Positions 36,188 to 46,530 of a stretch of DNA of 46,825 bases are shown here, piece after piece. The position numbers and the translations under genes are program-made. Every line of letters starts with the position of its first letter. The stretch's first letter is position 1. The DNA lies in assembly GCA_902551895.1 (NCBI GenBank), contig CACDEU010000005.1, positions 1 through 46,825 on the forward strand. Reading direction: 5' to 3'. Source of the stretch: an uncultured Pelagibacteraceae bacterium. Its GTDB lineage: Bacteria > Pseudomonadota > Alphaproteobacteria > Pelagibacterales > Pelagibacteraceae. The notes beneath the pieces are model-generated. The model did not search any database and was not told where the DNA came from. It saw only the letters and a program-made list of their open reading frames with translations.

Positions 36188-37771
36188 ATGAGCGATAAAA
36201 ACAGAGTTTATATTTTCGATACTACGATGCGAGATGGTGAACAGTCACCAGGAGCATCAATGAGTTTAGAAGAGAAAATACAAATTGCAAGGGTATTTGA
36301 TGAACTTGGAGTTGATATAATTGAAGCCGGATTTCCAATTGCATCTCCGGGAGACTTTGAAGCTGTTACAGAAGTAAGTAAAGTTTTAAAAAATTCTATT
36401 CCTGCAGGCCTTTCTAGACATTCTAAAAAAGATATAGATAGATGTCACGAAGCATTGAGGCATGCACCAAGATTTAGAATTCATACATTTATATCAACTA
36501 GTCCATTACACATGAAACATAAGTTAAATAAATCTCCAGAAGAGGTTTATGAGTCAATTAAAGAGCATGTAACATATGCTAGAAAATTTACTGACGATGT
36601 TGAGTGGTCATGTGAAGACGGAACAAGAACTGATATGGATTATATGTGCAAAACTGTTGAACTGGCAATTCAATGTGGTGCAAAAACTATAAATATTCCA
36701 GATACAGTTGGCTATACAGTGCCATCAGAATTTACAAAAATTATTGAAACTTTAAAAAATAAAGTTCCAAATATTGATAAAGCAATTTTATCTACTCATT
36801 GCCATAACGATTTGGGCTTAGCTGTTGCAAACTCATTAGCAGGTGTCCAAGCTGGTGCAAGACAAATAGAATGTACTATAAATGGAATAGGAGAGAGAGC
36901 AGGTAATGCGGCTTTAGAAGAAGTAGTAATGGCAATGAAAACAAGACCAGATTTGATGCCATATGAAACTGGAATTAACACAACTTTATTAAGTAAAGCT
37001 TCAAAAATTGTTTCGAATGCAACAGGATTTCCGGTTCAATATAATAAAGCAATAGTAGGAAAAAATGCTTTTGCACACGAGTCAGGTATTCACCAAGATG
37101 GAATGTTAAAAAATAGACAAACTTATGAAATTATGACACCGGAGAGTGTTGGAGTAAAACAAACATCTTTAGTAATGGGTAAACACTCTGGAAGACATGC
37201 TTTTAAAGATAAATTAAATAGTTTAGGTTATGTTGATGTTACAGACGATGTAATAGAAAATGCTTTTGGTAAGTTTAAGATTTTAGCAGATAAGAAAAAA
37301 CATGTTTATGATGAAGATATAATTGCACTAGTTGATGATAGTTTAATTATCGATAATAAAGTTAACGCAATTAACTTGAAATCATTAAAGGTATTCGCTG
37401 GAACTGGAGAACCACAACGAGCTGAAATGACTTTAGATGTTTTTGGTGAAGTTAAAAATGCATCTGAGACTGGAGACGGTCCTGTAGACGCAATATTTAA
37501 ATGTATAAAAAAACTTTATCCCCACGATGTAAGTTTACAATTATATCAAGTTCATGCTGTTACAGAAGGAACTGACGCTCAAGCAACTGTTAGTGTTCGA
37601 ATTGAGGAAAATGGAAAAACAACTGTTGGTCAAGCAGCAGATACTGATACATTAGTTGCTTCTGCTAATGCTTATATAAATGCATTAAATAAAATGATTA
37701 TAAAAAGAGATAAAACTGCACCTGGGTACTCTCCAGAGCAAAAAAAAGAAGAAAAAGTGAAAGGAATATAA
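36188..37771 (+). CDS. leuA: 2-isopropylmalate synthase
   Basis: First committed step of leucine synthesis, condensing acetyl-CoA with 2-ketoisovalerate. It has 527 residues. The N-terminal HMGL-like barrel begins [16 protein letters not shown], and metal-binding histidines His204 and His206 lie in [30 protein letters not shown] closes the barrel. GKHSGRHAF and the C-terminal leucine-binding LeuA-dimer domain (from about residue 385, ending near 510) are present, so feedback control is expected. It is separated from ilvBHC by three glycan genes and joined with no spacer to mreB. Confidence 0.96.
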   Translation: MSDKNRVYIFDTTMRDGEQSPGASMSLEEKIQIARVFDELGVDIIEAGFPIASPGDFEAVTEVSKVLKNSIPAGLSRHSKKDIDRCHEALRHAPRFRIHTFISTSPLHMKHKLNKSPEEVYESIKEHVTYARKFTDDVEWSCEDGTRTDMDYMCKTVELAIQCGAKTINIPDTVGYTVPSEFTKIIETLKNKVPNIDKAILSTHCHNDLGLAVANSLAGVQAGARQIECTINGIGERAGNAALEEVVMAMKTRPDLMPYETGINTTLLSKASKIVSNATGFPVQYNKAIVGKNAFAHESGIHQDGMLKNRQTYEIMTPESVGVKQTSLVMGKHSGRHAFKDKLNSLGYVDVTDDVIENAFGKFKILADKKKHVYDEDIIALVDDSLIIDNKVNAINLKSLKVFAGTGEPQRAEMTLDVFGEVKNASETGDGPVDAIFKCIKKLYPHDVSLQLYQVHAVTEGTDAQATVSVRIEENGKTTVGQAADTDTLVASANAYINALNKMIIKRDKTAPGYSPEQKKEEKVKGI

Positions 37772-38806
<1,035 letters not shown>

Positions 38807-38812
38807 AAAATT

Positions 38813-39661
38813 ATGGCAACGAGTAGAGATGACTTTGTAATAGCTATTCGTTCAGCTTTCCTTAAAAAAGGAAACAAGCAAAGGTTTTCTTTAATTGGAT
38901 TAATTTTTTTTTCGATAGGATTGTTGATTGTAAGTAAAATTAATATTCCAGTTACTAATTATCTTAAAATAACTTTAAATGAAATAGTTTATAGAACCTC
39001 ATTTATTGTATCTGTACCTGAAAAAAAAATTCAAGATGTTTCTAATAAAATTAAAAATCACCTTAATGTTTATAACGAATATTTATTAGTTAAAGAAGAA
39101 TTAAAAGAAATTCAAACAAAAAAATATGAAACTCAATTTTTGCAAGAAGAAAATAAAAGATTAAAAAAAACAATTAATGAATATATTTATAACTCCAAAG
39201 AATTAGTTGCCAAAGTTTTAATTGATAAGAATAGTCCTTTTTTAAAATCTATTATTGTGAACAAAGGTTCAAAAGACAATATTAAGCTTGGAATGGCGGT
39301 ATTAGACGAAAGTTATCTAGTAGGAAAAATTGTTGAAGTCAATTATTCTACTTCTAGAGTCTTGCTTGTTTCAGACCTAAACAGTAAAATTCCTGTTGGT
39401 ATAGAACCGGGCAATATTCAGTCTATTTTATCAGGAACGGGTAAACAAAACGGAAAAATAGAGTATTTAGAAACTGATATATCAATTAAAGATAAAAGTA
39501 TTGTTTACACTTCTGGATCTGGAGGATTATTTAAACCAGGAATTCCAATTGGCACTTATCATAAAGAAACAGACGAAAGTTATGAAATAGTAAATTTTTT
39601 CTCTAAATTATCCCAACTAACTTTTGTCAAATTAGTATCATTTGAAGAGGGCAATAAATAA
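38813..39661 (+). CDS. mreC: rod-shape determining protein MreC
   Basis: Bitopic periplasmic scaffold of the Rod complex that activates PBP2, 282 residues. A short cytoplasmic N-terminus leads to one transmembrane segment at about 24-44 (FSLIGLIFFSIGLLIVSKI). A coiled coil spans about 70-122 (EYLLVKEELKEIQTKKYETQ onwards). The beta domain starts with VLIDKNSPFLKSIIVNKGS, and LVSDLNSKIPVGIEPGN is typical. Its ATG is six bases after the mreB stop and its stop overlaps mreD by one base. Confidence 0.95.
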   Translation: MATSRDDFVIAIRSAFLKKGNKQRFSLIGLIFFSIGLLIVSKINIPVTNYLKITLNEIVYRTSFIVSVPEKKIQDVSNKIKNHLNVYNEYLLVKEELKEIQTKKYETQFLQEENKRLKKTINEYIYNSKELVAKVLIDKNSPFLKSIIVNKGSKDNIKLGMAVLDESYLVGKIVEVNYSTSRVLLVSDLNSKIPVGIEPGNIQSILSGTGKQNGKIEYLETDISIKDKSIVYTSGSGGLFKPGIPIGTYHKETDESYEIVNFFSKLSQLTFVKLVSFEEGNK

Positions 39662-40176
39662 TGAGCTCAAAATTTAAAAATACTATTGGAAGCTTAATTC
39701 TTTTATATTTGCCTCTTTTACTTTTGTTTATATCTGTATTTAATGAGTTTGATTTTAATTATTTAAACTATCAATATTTTTCATTTAATTTTCCATTTAT
39801 ATTAATTTTTTATTGGAGTTTAAAAAGAATCGAAACTCTTGGTTATGGCTTTATTTTTATTGCAGGAATGTTTAACGATGCGGTACTAGGATTTCCAATT
39901 GGAATAAGTAGCTTAACATACTTAATTATTTGTGGATTTGCCGCTTATCTTAGAAATATTACTTTAAGACCAAGTTTAACAAGAGACTGGTTATATTTTT
40001 TATTTACTATTTTGGTAGCAAATTCAATTAATTATTTTTTGCTAGTATTATTTTTTTCAATAGAAATAAATTATTATGAGATATTAGGAAATATAATATT
40101 TACGTTTTTGTTATATTATATTTTTGCTCATATTTTTGATATTTATCGTAAAATTCTTTTAAGGATTAAAGTATGA
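39661..40176 (+). CDS. mreD: rod-shape determining protein MreD
   Basis: Small multi-pass membrane protein of the Rod complex, 171 residues with about five hydrophobic segments. Sequence conservation in this family is low; the assignment rests on YWSLKRIETLGYGFIFIAGMFNDAVLGFPIGISSL, split here by position 50-85, which matches the G-x-x-x-D-x-x-x-G-x-P-x-G region of MreD, and on its place between mreC and the PBP2 gene. It overlaps mrdA by ATGA. Confidence 0.9.
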   Translation: MSSKFKNTIGSLILLYLPLLLLFISVFNEFDFNYLNYQYFSFNFPFILIFYWSLKRIETLGYGFIFIAGMFNDAVLGFPIGISSLTYLIICGFAAYLRNITLRPSLTRDWLYFLFTILVANSINYFLLVLFFSIEINYYEILGNIIFTFLLYYIFAHIFDIYRKILLRIKV

Positions 40177-42152
40177 TTGGTAGTGGTGAGGATTCAGGTT
40201 TTAAAAAATCAAATACTATTAACAGGAGAATGTTTATATTTGCAGCCGCGAAAGCTGTTGTTTTTTTTGGAATAGTCGGAAGATTATTTTCTCTTCAAAT
40301 CAATGAGAATAAAAAATATTTAACTTTATCAGATAAAAATAGATTAAGGGAAGCAAGGCTACCACCAGTGAGAGGTGAATTTGAAGATTATTTTGGCAAC
40401 AGGATAGCAAAGAATCTTACCGTTTATCAATTACATGTTGTGCCAGAACAAGTAGAAGATTTTAAAACTTTAATTGTTAGATTAAAAGATATTTTAAATC
40501 TAAGTAATAGTCATTTAAAAGAATTAATTAAAAAAAAGAACAAACAAAAACCATGGGAAACATTAATCGTATCTGAAAATTTGACATGGGATGAGTTTTC
40601 AAAAATTAATTTTTATCTTCATGAATTATCTGGCGCAAGACCTGTTTTAACTGTTGGTAGAAACTATCCATATAGTGAAACTTTTACACATGTTTTAGGA
40701 TATGTTTCAGAAGCAAGTGTCGAGGATCTGGTTAGCAATGAAACAATTAAGGAAAGAAACGTACCAGGATTAAGAGTTGGTAAAACAGGATTAGAAAAGG
40801 CACTAGAAAAAGAGTTAATAGGAACAAATGGAGTTCAAAGATTTGAAGTAAATGCTTATGGAAAAAGGATTAACCAAATAGAATTTAAAGAAGGTGAAAA
40901 AGGAAAAACAATAAGACTTACAATAGATACAGAAATTCAAAAATACACTCAGGAACTTTTAAATAAAAGAGCTGGATCAATTTCTATTATGGACATTTAT
41001 ACAGGTGAAATAATTGCTATGAACTCCTCACCATCTTTTGATCCAAATTTATTTTTATATGGGATTGAAAAAAATAAGTGGAACGAAATTAAAAAAGATC
41101 CATTAAAACCTTTGTTAAATAAAACTGTTTCTGGTTTGTATTCGCCTGGATCTACAATTAAGCCATTGGTAGCGCTTTCTGCTTTAGAAAATGACGTTAT
41201 AACACCAAACCTAAAAGTTAACTGTAGAGGACATAAACACCCTTTGGAATTATATGGCATGAAATATCATTGTTGGAAAAAACAAGGACATGGATATATG
41301 TCACTTCAAAATGCTATTAAACAATCTTGTGATACTTATTTCTACGAAGCAGCGAGACTTTTAGGTGTAGACAGGTTAAACGAAACAGCAAAAAAATTTG
41401 GCTTAGGAAATGTAGTATTAGGAGAATATTTTAATGAGAAAAAAGGAGTTGTTCCTTCAACAAAATGGAAAAAAGAAGCTATTGGTCAAAATTGGTATTT
41501 AGGAGAAACTTTAATAAATGGTATTGGACAAGGTTATATCCAAACAACTCCTTTGCAATTATGTTTAATGACAGCTCAACTTGCAAATGGCGGTCACAAA
41601 ATTTATCCAAAAATAATTTATGAAAACAATCAAGAAAATATTGAAACTATTAAACAAAAAATGAAATTTGCTGAACAAAATCAATTAGAAGATTTAAATT
41701 TTCTCTCAGCAACAGAAAAATTATTTAAAAAAAATCAAAAAACTTACGACGCTTTATATAGAAATAAAGAAAATGTAAAATTTGTTCTAGATGCAATGTT
41801 TAGATCTACAAATGAAACTTATGGAACTTCTTTTTCTTCTAGAATTGAAGACCCGAAATACCAATTCGCAGGAAAAACTGGAACAGCCCAAGTAAAAAGG
41901 ATTACAGAAGCAGAAAGAGAGCTTGATTTAAAGACAGATCAAATTCCTTATAAAGAAAGAGATCATGCATGGTACATAGCTTTTGGTCCATACAAAAATC
42001 CAAGATATGCTGTAAGTATTTTAGTTGAGCATGGAGGATCTGGAAGTTCTACTGCTGCACCTATTGCAAAAAAATTATTTAAATTTGTTATTGATAGACA
42101 CGAATTAAGAGAAAAAACTAAAAAAAAAAAATTAGCGAGTACTGATATATAA
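40173..42152 (+). CDS. mrdA: penicillin-binding protein 2 (elongation transpeptidase)
   Basis: Class B PBP that cross-links peptidoglycan in the Rod complex, 659 residues. One transmembrane segment lies at about 21-40. The pedestal domain carries RLPPVRGEFEDYFGNRIAKN and GYVSEAS. The transpeptidase domain has the nucleophile Ser327 in SPGSTIKP (S-x-x-K), SCD at 385-387 as the S-x-N-like motif, and KTGTAQ near the C-terminus. The RNYPYSE and GLEKALEKELIGTNG blocks are typical of PBP2 rather than PBP3. It overlaps mreD by four bases and mrdB by one. Confidence 0.95.
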   Translation: MIGSGEDSGFKKSNTINRRMFIFAAAKAVVFFGIVGRLFSLQINENKKYLTLSDKNRLREARLPPVRGEFEDYFGNRIAKNLTVYQLHVVPEQVEDFKTLIVRLKDILNLSNSHLKELIKKKNKQKPWETLIVSENLTWDEFSKINFYLHELSGARPVLTVGRNYPYSETFTHVLGYVSEASVEDLVSNETIKERNVPGLRVGKTGLEKALEKELIGTNGVQRFEVNAYGKRINQIEFKEGEKGKTIRLTIDTEIQKYTQELLNKRAGSISIMDIYTGEIIAMNSSPSFDPNLFLYGIEKNKWNEIKKDPLKPLLNKTVSGLYSPGSTIKPLVALSALENDVITPNLKVNCRGHKHPLELYGMKYHCWKKQGHGYMSLQNAIKQSCDTYFYEAARLLGVDRLNETAKKFGLGNVVLGEYFNEKKGVVPSTKWKKEAIGQNWYLGETLINGIGQGYIQTTPLQLCLMTAQLANGGHKIYPKIIYENNQENIETIKQKMKFAEQNQLEDLNFLSATEKLFKKNQKTYDALYRNKENVKFVLDAMFRSTNETYGTSFSSRIEDPKYQFAGKTGTAQVKRITEAERELDLKTDQIPYKERDHAWYIAFGPYKNPRYAVSILVEHGGSGSSTAAPIAKKLFKFVIDRHELREKTKKKKLASTDI

Positions 42153-43276
42153 TGTTTGTACAAAGTTCCTTATCTGATAAATCAACTTTTTTTCAAAAGT
42201 TAAGATCTCTAGATTATATAATGCTACTTACCATTTTAATTATAGGAATAATAAGTTCATTTGCGATGTATTCAACAGATGGAGGTGAACTAAGATATCA
42301 TTCTGAAAGTCATATAATAAGATTTGTAGTTTTTTTTACTATGATGATTTTTATATCATTTATAAACATTAAAACATGGCATACCTTAGGTTATTTATTT
42401 TACATAATAGTATTAGGACTTTTAATATGGGCATCTTTATTTGGTATAACTGCCCAAGGATCTCAAAGATGGATTAATTTATATTTTATAAACTTACAAC
42501 CATCTGAGCTGATGAAAATAGCAATCATTGTTTGTTTTGCAAAGTATTATCATAGAATTCAAATTACACACGTAAATAGAATAAGAAATATAATTGCACC
42601 AATATTAATTTTAATTATACCAATCTCTCTTGTAATAAGTCAGCCTGATCTTGGAACATCTATATTAATTGCATTAAGTGGTATAATTGTTTTATGGTTA
42701 GCGGGAGTCAATATTAAATATTTTTTTTATTCATCTTTAGTTTTTATTATTTCTGCACCATTTGTAATTTCTTTTCTAAAACCCTATCAAAAACTAAGAA
42801 TTTTAACTTTTTTTGATCCTGATAAAGACCCGTTAGGTGCAGGTTATCAAATTATACAATCAAAAATTGCTGTTGGATCCGGAGGTCTTACTGGCAAAGG
42901 TTTCTTAAAAGGAACTCAAGGGTATTTAGAATTTTTACCAGAAAAACATACAGATTTTATATTCACACTTTTTTCTGAAGAATTCGGTTTTATAGGTTCA
43001 CTTTTATTGCTTACACTATATGCAATTTTAATATTTAGAATTTTAAAAATTGGAACATTATCTAGAAGTTTTTTTGGAAAGTTTTTTTGTTTTGGTTTTG
43101 GATCTGCGATTTTTGTTTATATTACAGTAAATATGGCAATGGTTTTAGGTTTACTACCTATAGTTGGATCTCCTTTGCCGATAATGTCTTACGGTGGTTC
43201 ATCAATGCTAGCAACAATGATTGGGTTAGGCATAGTCATGAGTACAAAAATCTATAGTCGACAACTAATATCATAA
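42152..43276 (+). CDS. mrdB: RodA, SEDS peptidoglycan glycosyltransferase
   Basis: Polymerises glycan strands from lipid II together with PBP2, 374 residues with about ten transmembrane segments. SEDS landmarks include GSQRWINL with LQPSELMKI, QPDLGTSILI, the catalytic-loop PDKDPLGAGYQIIQSKIAVGSGG (here across residues 227-250), LPEKHTDFIFTLFSEEFGF, and the end block PLPIMSYGGSSMLATMIGLG. The last block and the mreBCD-mrdA context point to RodA rather than FtsW. It is the last gene of the leuA-rodA run. Confidence 0.95.
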   Translation: MFVQSSLSDKSTFFQKLRSLDYIMLLTILIIGIISSFAMYSTDGGELRYHSESHIIRFVVFFTMMIFISFINIKTWHTLGYLFYIIVLGLLIWASLFGITAQGSQRWINLYFINLQPSELMKIAIIVCFAKYYHRIQITHVNRIRNIIAPILILIIPISLVISQPDLGTSILIALSGIIVLWLAGVNIKYFFYSSLVFIISAPFVISFLKPYQKLRILTFFDPDKDPLGAGYQIIQSKIAVGSGGLTGKGFLKGTQGYLEFLPEKHTDFIFTLFSEEFGFIGSLLLLTLYAILIFRILKIGTLSRSFFGKFFCFGFGSAIFVYITVNMAMVLGLLPIVGSPLPIMSYGGSSMLATMIGLGIVMSTKIYSRQLIS

Positions 43277-43334
43277 ATTAAATTGAGTATAATTTGTCAC
43301 TTTAAAAAATTTAAAATAAATATGTATTATAAAA

Positions 43335-44582
43335 ATGATGACAAATAAAATAAAAGTTGGGATTGTAGGTGCTGGAATTCAAGGTGTTTGTAATGCACTT
43401 TTTTTACAAAAAAAAGGATTTCAAGTTACCTTGTTTGACAGGGAGGAGCCTGGAAGCCAAGCAGCTTCATATGGAAATGCTGGACATTTTTCGCCTTATG
43501 CTTCGGTGCCAGTAAATAGACCAGATATTTTAACTGATGTCCCAGCAATGCTTTTAAGTTCAACTGGACCTTTGGCATTAAAATGGAACTACGTTCCAAA
43601 AATGTTTCCTTGGTTTTTACAATTTATAAAGAACTGTAGTAAAAAAAATATGATGCATACAGCAAAATATATGCATCAAATATTAGATTTAGCTTTACCT
43701 GCATATGATGAATTATTTGAAGAAATTAATCTATCTGGATTAGTAGAAAATAAAGGCATTATGTATATTTGGAATGATCAAAATCTTAAAAGTAGAGAGT
43801 TAGAAATTAATATAAGGAACGAAATAGGAGCGGAACAACAATTGTTAAGCAAAAGTGAGATACACGATCTAGAACCTAATATTAAAAATATTTATCATGC
43901 TGGAGTATTTTATAAAAAAGCAAGGCATGCGAGAAATCCAGGAAAAATTTGGGTCAAATTGTTTGAAAGTTTTGTAAAAAAAGGAGGAAAGTTTTTAAAA
44001 TTAAATATTCAAAAGATAGACTTTGATGAAAATAATCCAGTCATAAGATCGGAAACACAAAGGTTTATTTTTGATAAACTTGTTATATGTTGTGGAGCAT
44101 TTTCAAAAAAATTAACAGACAATTTGCATGAAAAAATACCTTTGGATACTGAAAGAGGCTATCATATTCATTTTAAAGGATTTGATCATTTGATTTCACG
44201 TCCTGTTGTTTTTCAAAACAGAGGTTTTGGCATGACTCCAATGGAACAAGGATTAAGAGTTGTCGGAACTGTTGAATTTGGAGGTTTAAATAATCCTCTT
44301 TCAAAATCTAGAATAAAAAATTTAGTTGATAATGCAAAATTTTTACTAGATGGTTTACCAGATCACCATGATGATGAGTGGTTAGGGTTTAGACCAACAT
44401 TGCCAGATTATCTGCCTGTTATAGGGCCTTCTAAAAATTATAATAATGTTTTCTACTCTTTTGGTCATCACCATTTAGGATGGACTTTAGCCGCTATATC
44501 TGGGAAGATAATTTCAAAAATGATTTCAAATGAGAATAGTAATTTAAATTTAGAACCATACAGTTCTTTAAGGTTTTCTTAA
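43335..44582 (+). CDS. FAD-dependent oxidoreductase, D-amino acid dehydrogenase (DadA)-like
   Basis: A DAO-family flavoprotein of 415 residues. The FAD dinucleotide-binding motif is VGIVGAGIQGVCNALFLQKK near the N-terminus, followed by EEPGSQAASYGNAGHFSPYA, a form of the DadA A-S-x-x-N-x-G block. The C-terminus has GFRPTLPDYLPVIGPSKNY and the glycine-rich FSFGHHHLGWTLAAISGK, typical of the family. Relatives deaminate D-amino acids, glycine derivatives or hydroxyproline; the substrate here is not determined. A second ATG one codon in is equally possible as the start. It stands four bases before a transporter gene, suggesting shared uptake and use of an amine substrate. Confidence 0.85.
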   Translation: MMTNKIKVGIVGAGIQGVCNALFLQKKGFQVTLFDREEPGSQAASYGNAGHFSPYASVPVNRPDILTDVPAMLLSSTGPLALKWNYVPKMFPWFLQFIKNCSKKNMMHTAKYMHQILDLALPAYDELFEEINLSGLVENKGIMYIWNDQNLKSRELEINIRNEIGAEQQLLSKSEIHDLEPNIKNIYHAGVFYKKARHARNPGKIWVKLFESFVKKGGKFLKLNIQKIDFDENNPVIRSETQRFIFDKLVICCGAFSKKLTDNLHEKIPLDTERGYHIHFKGFDHLISRPVVFQNRGFGMTPMEQGLRVVGTVEFGGLNNPLSKSRIKNLVDNAKFLLDGLPDHHDDEWLGFRPTLPDYLPVIGPSKNYNNVFYSFGHHHLGWTLAAISGKIISKMISNENSNLNLEPYSSLRFS

Positions 44583-44585
44583 TTC

Positions 44586-45476
44586 GTGAAAAACAATAAT
44601 AACCTTGCTTATTTTATTTTAATTCTGACTACTATATTTTGGTCGGGAAACTTTATTGTTGGTAAAGCGGCTAGTATGTTTCAAATTCCACCTTTTTCTT
44701 TAAATTTCTATAGATGGTTTTTTGCAGGATTAATCTTATTACCATTTACTTATAAGGAAATAATAAATAACAAAATATATATATTAAATAATTTAGGTTT
44801 TTTTATAATATTGGGAATAACTAGCATTACTATATTTAATTCAATTGTTTATTATTCGCTCTATTACACTCAGGTCATTAGTGGAATTTTAATGATTTCA
44901 ACTATTCCAGTATGGATAATTTTTATTTCTTCAATTTTAAAAATTGAAAAAACTAATATCTTTCAGATTATCGGGGTCTTTTTATCTTTAACTGGAGTAA
45001 TTTTTATTATTACAAAGGCTGATTTAAATTTAATAAAAAGTTTAAATTTTAATAAAGGAGACTTATCAATGGTTGTTGCTATGTTTTCTTGGGCAATTTA
45101 TTCTGCCCTTTTAAAAAGTAAAAAATATAAAATTTCTCAAATGTCTTTATTAGAAGTTGTAATTATTTGTGGATTAATTTTCCTAATACCAATTTACATT
45201 ATTGAAATGAACATGGGTAATCAAATCATTTTAGGAAAACCATTTTATTTAATTTTAGCATATGTGGTAATTTTTCCAGGACTAGCAGCATTCTTTTTTT
45301 GGATAAAAGGAATTTCAATTATTGGAGCAAACAGAGCTGGAATATTTCTACATTTAATGCCAATCATGGGGGCAATAATGGCAATGTTAATTTTTGATGA
45401 AAAGTTTATGTCTTATCATATATGGGGAGCAATATTTATTATTGCTGGTATTACACTTTCAAATAAAAAAAAATGA
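44586..45476 (+). CDS. DMT superfamily transporter, EamA family
   Basis: A 296-residue polytopic membrane protein with ten predicted hydrophobic segments in two repeats, the EamA/RhaT architecture. The first repeat begins AYFILILTTIFWSGNFIVGK, and the typical FYRWFFAGLILLPF occurs near residue 41. The second repeat begins at about 155 with GDLSMVVAMFSWAIYSALLK. The start is GTG, four bases after the oxidoreductase stop. Family members move metabolites, often amino acids or nucleosides, in or out; direction and substrate cannot be told. It overlaps msrB by ATGA. Confidence 0.88.
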   Translation: MKNNNNLAYFILILTTIFWSGNFIVGKAASMFQIPPFSLNFYRWFFAGLILLPFTYKEIINNKIYILNNLGFFIILGITSITIFNSIVYYSLYYTQVISGILMISTIPVWIIFISSILKIEKTNIFQIIGVFLSLTGVIFIITKADLNLIKSLNFNKGDLSMVVAMFSWAIYSALLKSKKYKISQMSLLEVVIICGLIFLIPIYIIEMNMGNQIILGKPFYLILAYVVIFPGLAAFFFWIKGISIIGANRAGIFLHLMPIMGAIMAMLIFDEKFMSYHIWGAIFIIAGITLSNKKK

Positions 45477-45844
45477 AAAAAAATAATCAAAATTTAACAG
45501 ATGAACAAAAATTAGTTTTATTTCAAGAGGGAACAGAACCTCCTGGTTCAAGCGATTTAAACAATGAAAAAAGAGAAGGAAGTTATCATTGCGCTAACTG
45601 TGGAATAAAATTATTTGATTCAATTACAAAATATGAAAGTGGATCAGGCTGGCCTTCATTCTATAAAAGTTTACCAGATGTATTTGAAATGAAAACAGAC
45701 TATTTATTAGGTTATGCTAGAACCGAATATCATTGCAAAAATTGTGGAGGTCATCATGGACATATATTTGATGATGGGCCAAAGCCAACAGGTAAAAGAT
45801 ATTGTAACAATGGGATCTGTTTAATTTTTAAAGAAAAAATTTAA
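45473..45844 (+). CDS. msrB: methionine-R-sulfoxide reductase B
   Basis: Repairs methionine-R-sulfoxide in proteins, 123 residues. The zinc site is formed by two CxxC pairs, CANC and CKNC. YESGSGWPSFYKSL and RTEYHCKNCGGHHGHIFDDGP are family blocks. The catalytic cysteine is Cys111 in RYCNNG. The region after it reads RYCNNGICLIF instead of the usual RYC(I/V)NSxxLxF, which puts a second cysteine (Cys116) close by. The gene is compact and lacks the first ~10 residues of many homologues. It is followed by grxC on the other strand with no gap. Confidence 0.93.
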   Translation: MKKNNQNLTDEQKLVLFQEGTEPPGSSDLNNEKREGSYHCANCGIKLFDSITKYESGSGWPSFYKSLPDVFEMKTDYLLGYARTEYHCKNCGGHHGHIFDDGPKPTGKRYCNNGICLIFKEKI

Positions 45845-46099
45845 TTATTTAAGAATATTATTTAATTCTCCACTTTTCTCTAATTCTCTTAACTCTACAT
45901 AGCCACCAACATGATAATCATCAAAAAATATTTGTGGGATTGTTCTTTTACCATTCGCTTTTTGAATCATTTCATCTCTCAAACCATCTTTTGTGGAAAT
46001 ATCAATTTCTTTAAATGAGATGTTATTTCTTGCGAACAATCTCTTTGCTGCATCGCAGAAATTACACATTGGTCCTGTGTACATAATAATACTCTTCAT
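45845..46099 (-). CDS. grxC: glutaredoxin 3 (dithiol class)
   Basis: Small thiol-disulfide reductase, 84 residues. The active site is CNFC at residues 12-15 with a preceding MYTGPM strand; the family more often has CPYC. The GSH-binding cis-Pro block appears as GKRTIPQIFFDDYHVGGYVEL, with TIPQIF and the GG that contacts glutathione. It is convergent with msrB with no spacer, and a three-base gap separates it from the TIGR03643 gene upstream on the same strand. Both neighbours msrB and grxC concern thiol repair. Confidence 0.93.
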   Translation of the reverse strand: MKSIIMYTGPMCNFCDAAKRLFARNNISFKEIDISTKDGLRDEMIQKANGKRTIPQIFFDDYHVGGYVELRELEKSGELNNILK

Positions 46100-46102
46100 A
46101 AC

Positions 46103-46396
46103 CTATATATAATCATTTTTTTTAATTTTTCTTCTTATTTCTTTTCTAGAAACTTCAAACTTTTTTCTATGTTTTATGCTTTGAGTCTTTGCTCTTTTTC
46201 TCCATAATTTGAAAGAAGATGGTTTAAGCGAGTTTCTCATTATACGAATAACCTCAGCTTCTGACTTTCCTGTTCTTTTCCTAATGTCTTCAAAAGTGAC
46301 CCGATCTGCCCAAGCCGCCCAAATGACCCAGTCTGGACTATCAATATTTGGCTCAGAATTCTTGACTCTGGTTGTTGGTCTGTGACTTTTTTTCAT
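46103..46396 (-). CDS. TIGR03643/DUF2805 family protein
   Basis: A 97-residue basic protein of unknown function. The core WVIWAAWADRVTFEDIRKRT followed by GKSEAEVIRIMRNSLKPSSFKLWRKR is the hallmark of the TIGR03643 family. The segment FEDIRKRTGKSEAEVIRIMR looks like a helix-turn-helix, so nucleic-acid binding is possible, but this is inference. The C-terminal third is lysine/arginine-rich. It probably shares a transcript with grxC. The family label is recalled from pattern, not from a search. Confidence 0.82.
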   Translation of the reverse strand: MKKSHRPTTRVKNSEPNIDSPDWVIWAAWADRVTFEDIRKRTGKSEAEVIRIMRNSLKPSSFKLWRKRAKTQSIKHRKKFEVSRKEIRRKIKKNDYI

Positions 46397-46459
46397 ATTT
46401 TTTAATAAATAATAAAAAAAAAATTAATGCAATTTTATTAAGGTGTGATATATTTTCCT

Positions 46460-46516
46460 CTAGATAGTCCTATCTAGCCATCTTTAGCTCCCGGTTTTTT
46501 AGGACTATCCTAAAAA
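46460..46516 (+). promoter_or_regulatory. leader with mutually exclusive hairpins before the pentapeptide-repeat gene
   Basis: Three pairings can be drawn. CTAGATAG/CTATCTAG forms an 8-bp stem at 46460-46477. TTTTTAGGA/TCCTAAAAA forms a 9-bp stem with a CTA loop at 46496-46516. GATAGTCCTA (46463-46472) is perfectly complementary to TAGGACTATC (46500-46509), and this 10-bp helix would destroy both local hairpins. The three-way design resembles an attenuator or translation switch, or the first element could be a protein-binding palindrome. The rest of the 134-base spacer (46397-46530) is A+T-rich, with GATATATTT near 46447 as a weak -10 candidate. Confidence 0.45.
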
Positions 46517-46530
46517 TCTTTACCCAGGGG

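Noticed and set aside
46440-46530. Known SAR11 riboswitch (SAM-V or glycine type)
   Set aside because: I could not match the conserved cores of those classes, and the downstream gene is not one they normally control; left as an unclassified leader.
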